Assembly (NCBI GenBank): GCA_019744815.1
Contig: JAIEUA010000012.1
Location: forward strand, 124,001-188,000
Source of the DNA: Phycisphaerales bacterium
GTDB lineage: Bacteria; Planctomycetota; Phycisphaerae; Phycisphaerales; UBA1924
Direction of reading: 5' to 3'
DNA: 64,000 nt
The notes below the pieces were generated by a model. That model was not told the origin of the DNA. It made no database searches and was given only the letters and a program-made list of their open reading frames with translations. This document shows, one piece after another, positions 60,744 through 64,000 of the stretch (within the stretch, counting starts at the first letter, position 1; every line of letters starts with the position of its first letter). A program made the position numbers and the translations under genes.

Positions 60744-61343
60744 TCAACGCGCCGTGGCCTTCTTCTTCTCGCCGACCTTTTTCGGGCCGACCTTCTTGGC
60801 GGCAGCTTTCTTCTTGGTGCCCCCACCGGCCTTCTTGGCCGCCCCAGCGACCCGCGGCTCGACCCGACCTGCACGGGCGGCGATCTTGTCGCGGTCCGGT
60901 CGCATCGCGTCGTATGCGGCGATATAGCCCTTGGCCGAGACCCGCTTGATGGCGCGGCCGATGACATCGAGAGGCAGCTCGTCGAGCGACTTGAACCGGA
61001 TGCACGACTTGCCCATGTCGAGCTTCTTGCCGGACTTCTTCCAGTCGGCGAGAAACTCCTCACGCCGGGACTCGTCGCCGTAGATCGACATCAGGTAGAG
61101 CGACATCGAGTTCTTCTGCGACGCCAGGCCCGCGAACGGCAGCGGCTGCTCGGGGTTGCAGTGGTAGCCGCCGGGGTAGATCGAGTGCGGCACGAACCAT
61201 CCGATCATGCCGTAGTTCATGCCCTCGGCGAAGTCCTTGTCGAGGTTGTCGTTGACCACCTTGCGGACGGCCGTGATCGCGGCGCGGCGGTCGGGGGGGA
61301 GGGAAGCGAGGTAGTCCTTGACGGTGGCGGCTTGGCTCTGCAT
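60744..61343 (-). CDS. DUF1801 domain protein with Lys-rich histone-H1-like tail
   Basis: 199 residues from the ATG at 61343. The DUF1801 (YdhG-like) core: VKDYLASLPPDRRAAITAVR, FAEGMNYGMIGWFVPHSIYP, LPFAGLASQKNSMSLYLMSI and GKSCIRFKSLDELPLDVIGR. The function of DUF1801 is not established. The last 35 residues are a basic tail of Lys, Ala, Gly and Pro (KKAGGGTKKKAAAKKVGPKK). This resembles the C-terminus of bacterial histone-H1-like proteins, so it may bind nucleic acid. A promoter TTGGCA-17-TATTCT ends 6 bases before the ATG. The gene ends 24 bp from the convergent amidohydrolase gene. Confidence 0.85.
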   Translation of the reverse strand: MQSQAATVKDYLASLPPDRRAAITAVRKVVNDNLDKDFAEGMNYGMIGWFVPHSIYPGGYHCNPEQPLPFAGLASQKNSMSLYLMSIYGDESRREEFLADWKKSGKKLDMGKSCIRFKSLDELPLDVIGRAIKRVSAKGYIAAYDAMRPDRDKIAARAGRVEPRVAGAAKKAGGGTKKKAAAKKVGPKKVGEKKKATAR

Positions 61344-61349
61344 GGCTGC

Positions 61350-61378
61350 AGAATACCGTCCGATCCGCGTGCTGCCAA
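61350..61378 (-). promoter_or_regulatory. Promoter of the DUF1801 gene, leaderless type
   Basis: On the minus strand TTGGCA (61378-61373) and TATTCT (61355-61350) are separated by exactly 17 bases, and 6 bases separate the -10 from the ATG. No ribosome site fits. This is the best promoter match in the window and the strongest example of the short-leader arrangement. Confidence 0.5.
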
Positions 61379-61415
61379 GCTGAAAGAGGCACCCGACAAC
61401 GCCCAACAATCGTTC

Positions 61416-62069
61416 ATGCTGCTCCGAACAACGGTGTTGGGGTTGATGATCGCGACGGTGATCGTCGGCGAGGGCTGCGGGCGCTCACCTTCCACAGCCG
61501 CGACGCCCGCCACACCGACTTTGGGACGCGGATTTCGCTACGACCCGGCTGCCGGAGAGCCCGGGGTGACGACGATCCGTCTGGGGGATCAGATGCGGAT
61601 CTTCGCGGTGCTTCCCGATTGGGTGCCCGCAACCGTCTCGCTGCTCGATGAGCAGGGCGGCGTGGTGCGGGTGGTCCGAATGGACATTCCGCCGGCGGGG
61701 GTGATTCACGCCGACATACCCGAGCTCGCGGCGAGCGCGAAGATACAAGTCTACTTTGCCAGCGTCGCGGCACCCTTCGAGCGGCGGATCGGGATAGACG
61801 AGCCGGTGCTGACGTCCGAGCGCGTGAAAGAGATCGCACCCGGAGCGGTCCGCGAGGAAGGTGGCGCCAAACAGTGGACCATCAATGTGAAGGGTTTGGA
61901 GACGCCGGTGAAGCCCGGGACTCGGCGAACGTGCGTGGTCGGGCTGACGCGCACGTTCTTCGAGAGCACGAGCGGCGTGGACGCAAGCCGGACGTCGAGC
62001 GACGATGAGTGGCTGACGCCAGGGGTGCGGGAGGCGATCGCGAAGGCCCGCACGCCCGAGGCTCCGTGA
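61416..62069 (+). CDS. Small exported protein of unknown function
   Basis: 217 residues from the ATG at 61416, divergent from the DUF1801 gene. The N-terminus is a signal peptide (MLLRTTVLGLMIATVIVGEG) followed by Cys, which may be lipidated, but the residues before Cys (VGEG) are a poor lipobox. The mature part has beta-rich segments (GVTTIRLGDQMRIFAVLPDW, VSLLDEQGGVVRVVRMDIPP, KIQVYFASVAAPFERRIGID). No known family is recognised. It ends 3 bases before the convergent carbonic-anhydrase-like gene. Confidence 0.7.
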   Translation: MLLRTTVLGLMIATVIVGEGCGRSPSTAATPATPTLGRGFRYDPAAGEPGVTTIRLGDQMRIFAVLPDWVPATVSLLDEQGGVVRVVRMDIPPAGVIHADIPELAASAKIQVYFASVAAPFERRIGIDEPVLTSERVKEIAPGAVREEGGAKQWTINVKGLETPVKPGTRRTCVVGLTRTFFESTSGVDASRTSSDDEWLTPGVREAIAKARTPEAP

Positions 62070-62072
62070 TGT

Positions 62073-62537
62073 TCAAGCGTCAACGCGTTCGAAGTTGATG
62101 CCGCCATCGAGTAGCCTCGCGAAATAGGCCTCGATCGTGTCGATCCCCGTGACGCGGTGGACGAACGCCGCGGCCCGGACCAGGTCGGCTTTCTGCACAA
62201 GCTCCAACCGCGGCTCCTTCAGCTCCAGCCGGTTGGCGTAGAAGGCGCAGCCGCTGTGCGCAATCAGGACCACGCGTTTGAGCTTGTGGTACTCGACCAG
62301 AAAGTTCAGTTCATCAACGACGCCGGACTCTTCCAGATGGGCCTGCGGATGCCCGGCCACACAGGCGGGTCCGCCGGGGAGACAGAGCCGGTCGTAGCGG
62401 GGGAGTCCGAGTGAGTTCTGCAGAAAGTCGTCGAAGTGCTCACCCAGCCGACCGTCCGAGCAGTACATGGCGGCGGCGTGGATGCGGGTCGGGTCATAGC
62501 GGAGCGAGCTCTTGTAACAGGTAGCGTTCTCCGTCAT
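62073..62537 (-). CDS. Small beta-carbonic-anhydrase-like protein
   Basis: 154 residues from the ATG at 62537. The zinc site of beta-carbonic anhydrases is present in full: AAMYCSDGRLGEHF carries CxDxR, and VVLIAHSGCAFY carries HxxC. RLCLPGGPACVAG takes the place of the usual glycine-rich loop. Normal beta-class enzymes have about 200 residues or more, so this is a compact version. It could hydrate CO2 or be a related zinc protein. The ATG overlaps the stop codon of the upstream NHL-type gene (ATGA), and TATCAT (62549-62544) lies 6 bases before it, so it may be translated by coupling or from its own transcript. Confidence 0.72.
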   Translation of the reverse strand: MTENATCYKSSLRYDPTRIHAAAMYCSDGRLGEHFDDFLQNSLGLPRYDRLCLPGGPACVAGHPQAHLEESGVVDELNFLVEYHKLKRVVLIAHSGCAFYANRLELKEPRLELVQKADLVRAAAFVHRVTGIDTIEAYFARLLDGGINFERVDA

Positions 62538-63205
62538 GTGGGCATGATACTGCGCTCGCCCGATCGCTGCGGGAACGTCCAACCCTTCAATGGGTGACGC
62601 CCGTGAACGCCCAACACCCGCGGCTGAGGCGTTCCGTCGAGGCCTCCGGAACCGCCAAGAACCACCGTGCCCAGGAAGGCTCCGGTGGAGAGGTTGTACC
62701 TGAGCAGGCTGTCGGTGCCGAAGGATCCGACGAGCAGGTTGCCCTCGGGGTCGAACGTCATGCCGATGGGCGTATTGAGCGACGACGTGACGGCCAAGGA
62801 ACCGAGATTCCCGCCGGTAGTGAGGTTGTACCACTGAATGCGTTTGCTGACCGAGTAGGCGCCGAGCAGGCGGCTTTGAGAGTCGATGAGGACGCCGGTG
62901 GCGTTGGAGAGCGAGCCACCGCCGGAGGTGCATTGGAACTGCCCCGCGGCATTGAATCGGTAGACGGTGTTGGAGAGGGCGGCTCCGACAAAGAGATCGC
63001 CGTTGGGCGCGAACGTGAGACCGACGGTGCCGCTCATGCCGTTCCTCGAGGCGAAGACGTCTTTGGACACTCCGGTGCTGCCGTCGAATCGCAGGACGGA
63101 GTTGCTGAACCGCGAAGACACCAGCAGGTCGCCGGATTGAGCAAGGGCCAGAAAAGGGAGGAACGCCACCGCGAGAATCGCGCCGAGGGGGGAACGGAAC
63201 AACAT
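62534..63205 (-). CDS. Exported NHL/SMP-30-like beta-propeller protein, apparently shortened
   Basis: 223 residues from the ATG at 63205, signal peptide LFRSPLGAILAVAFLPFLAL ... AQ. The body consists of repeated propeller strands (GTVGLTFAPNGDLFVGAALS, NTVYRFNAAGQFQCTSGGGS, IGMTFDPEGNLLVGSFGTDS, SLLRYNLSTGAFLGTVVLGG). Relatives go on with further blades and usually a sorting tail. Here the blade pattern stops after GGSGGLDGT and the last 30 residues (PQPRVLGVHGRHPLKGWTFP...) are unlike it. The DNA there contains short repeated GGGTTGGA/CCCATT-type bits. The 3' end may be truncated. Its stop overlaps the start of the next gene. Confidence 0.65.
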   Translation of the reverse strand: MLFRSPLGAILAVAFLPFLALAQSGDLLVSSRFSNSVLRFDGSTGVSKDVFASRNGMSGTVGLTFAPNGDLFVGAALSNTVYRFNAAGQFQCTSGGGSLSNATGVLIDSQSRLLGAYSVSKRIQWYNLTTGGNLGSLAVTSSLNTPIGMTFDPEGNLLVGSFGTDSLLRYNLSTGAFLGTVVLGGSGGLDGTPQPRVLGVHGRHPLKGWTFPQRSGERSIMPT

Positions 63206-63590
63206 GTCCAAAGCTGCAGTTCGAGCGGCAGAACGCCGCGCGACCCCTGCACGAGCGAGGGAGATAGAGCGCACGAACGGAGGCGTGACCAGAGAGAAGC
63301 CCAACTCGTGAAACACGATCGGCTTGGGCAAGAGCCTGGATCCTCGCAGAAAACGGCTCCTTTGCGGAATGCTGCTGCGGCGACGCGGGCGCAAAAAGAA
63401 GCGGGCCCGCAACGGCGCGGTACCCGCTATGAGGAAAAGGGTCGATTGGCGAGGCTGAACGAGTCGATCGGTACGCCGCACCAACGAAAAGCCGCGACGT
63501 GATGGCCACACGACTCAGCAGATGTCCGAGAACCACCTGTCGATTGCGACAATCCGACTGCAAGAGCAAGCCAGAGATCGGATCTCGTGT
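63206..63590. other. 385-bp gap, no gene recognised
   Basis: No reading frame here shows a family motif or a ribosome site. It includes the upstream control region of the NHL-type gene (minus strand). Purine-rich runs (GCAAAAAGAAGCGGG) and lower GC spots are present. No terminator with a T-run was recognised after the truncated gene that ends at 63591. Confidence 0.4.
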
Positions 63591-64000
63591 CTACTTACCC
63601 GGCGCGTGCGGGCCGAGATTGTCGATGATCCGCGGGGTGTCGAGAGGCGACACCTCGTAGAACGCGACCCCGTCGATGACCGCCTTGTGGACGTGCAACG
63701 CCTTGTTGTGCGCCACAAGCTCGCCGACCGCGGGCGGACCTTTGCCAGACTCGCGAACTTTCAGGTCGAGGGCAACGATGATGGGCAGATCGCCCGACTT
63801 GGCGAGCAGCACGCCTGTATACGGTGAGATCGCGGTCGAATAGGACCAGCCCACGAGGGTGATGTCCGAGCGTTCCTCGCGGGGGGCGAGAGAGACCCCG
63901 AACTTGGTGCCCAACCACTCGGCGAACTTGTCGCGGGTGGTGCAGACTTCTTCGGGCTTGAAACCCGTATCGACGGTGGAGTTGTACAGCGCGGCCAGCG
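63591..64000 (-). CDS. C-terminal part of an unrecognised protein, 5' end outside window
   Basis: The frame is open from the window edge (64000) to the stop at 63591. The visible 136 residues include STVDTGFKPEEVCTTRDKFA, SDITLVGWSYSTAISPYTGV, LLAKSGDLPIIVALDLKVRE, ALHVHKAVIDGVAFYEVSPL and the end DTPRIIDNLGPHAPGK. The pattern with VHxxxIDGVxFYEVSPLxTPRI looks like a conserved planctomycete-type domain, but I cannot name it. Whether it has a signal peptide or membrane anchor cannot be told because the N-terminus is missing. Confidence 0.7.
   Translation of the reverse strand, partial: LAALYNSTVDTGFKPEEVCTTRDKFAEWLGTKFGVSLAPREERSDITLVGWSYSTAISPYTGVLLAKSGDLPIIVALDLKVRESGKGPPAVGELVAHNKALHVHKAVIDGVAFYEVSPLDTPRIIDNLGPHAPGK

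Noticed and set aside
1..64000. tRNA or rRNA genes
   Set aside because: No stretch with the GGTTCGAATCC-type T arm in a cloverleaf context and no rRNA-like conserved sequence was seen.
1..64000. CRISPR array, prophage or transposon
   Set aside because: No regularly spaced direct repeats, no cas, integrase, transposase or phage structural genes were found; the repeats present are short palindromes or degenerate tandems.

Overview
The window is GC-rich (about 65% by eye) and reads as chromosomal DNA of a planctomycete, most likely Phycisphaerae (order Phycisphaerales or close). The grounds are a combination of traits: an outer-membrane barrel fragment that looks like LptD, two secreted proteins ending in a VPTPG / hydrophobic / Arg-rich sorting tail, three secreted proteins ending in paired dockerin-like DxNxDGxxDDxDF repeats next to a terminal Cys, a GFTLIELL prepilin, a MoxR-VWA pair, a SecDF fusion, and a diphosphate-type phosphofructokinase. 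No rRNA, tRNA, CRISPR array, phage or transposase gene was seen. All identifications come from reading translated sequence and known family motifs; no database search was run.

Layout. 1-1.7 kb: end of an LptD-like barrel gene and a lipoprotein. 1.8-4.4 kb: transsulfuration pair (cystathionine beta-synthase and a gamma-synthase/lyase). 4.5-10.1 kb, minus strand: DUF4139 protein, MoxR-type AAA+ ATPase, VWA protein. 10.3-13.3 kb: a 1020-residue FAD/Fe-S oxidoreductase. 13.4-22.6 kb: a sugar-related block with a periplasmic sugar-binding protein, a GHL10 glycosidase, three Gfo/Idh/MocA oxidoreductases, a NagB-PIG-L fusion and a xylose-isomerase-like TIM barrel. 22.7-24 kb: PhoU-like protein and VOC protein. 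24-26.4 kb, minus: a dockerin-tailed secreted protein, thiG and thiS. 26.6-32 kb: surface and secreted proteins (phosphodiester glycosidase, sorting-tail protein, prepilin, dockerin-tailed protein), partly of lower GC. 32.1-38.2 kb: AddB-like and AddA-like nuclease-helicase pair with overlapping codons. 38.3-47.9 kb: rhomboid protease, tgt, yajC, secDF, LysM protein, heptose epimerase and UDP-glucuronate decarboxylase, mostly tightly packed on the plus strand. 47.9-51 kb: thpR, an S10 carboxypeptidase and a QueC-like protein with a broken PP-loop. 51-54.2 kb, minus: dockerin-tailed protein, phosphofructokinase and a membrane protein. 54.5-60.7 kb: sorting-tail protein and two amidohydrolase-family proteins in which only one of three domains keeps metal ligands. 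60.7-64 kb: DUF1801 protein with a histone-H1-like tail, small exported protein, beta-carbonic-anhydrase-like protein, shortened NHL-type secreted protein, and a gene cut by the window end.

Working together: CBS and the gamma-synthase move sulfur between homocysteine and cysteine. The AddAB-like pair would process DNA ends. YajC-SecDF-LysM-HldD-UXS form an envelope and secretion block. The 13.4-22.6 kb block looks like uptake and catabolism of an amino or modified sugar.

The features least explained by known gene families are: GC-rich hairpins with 4-5-nt loops and other repeats in short intergenic gaps; a repeat inserted inside the FAD/Fe-S oxidoreductase gene; several genes whose -10-like box lies only 6-7 nt before the start codon, suggesting leaderless transcripts; the degenerate QueC-like protein; and the amidohydrolase domains without metal ligands.
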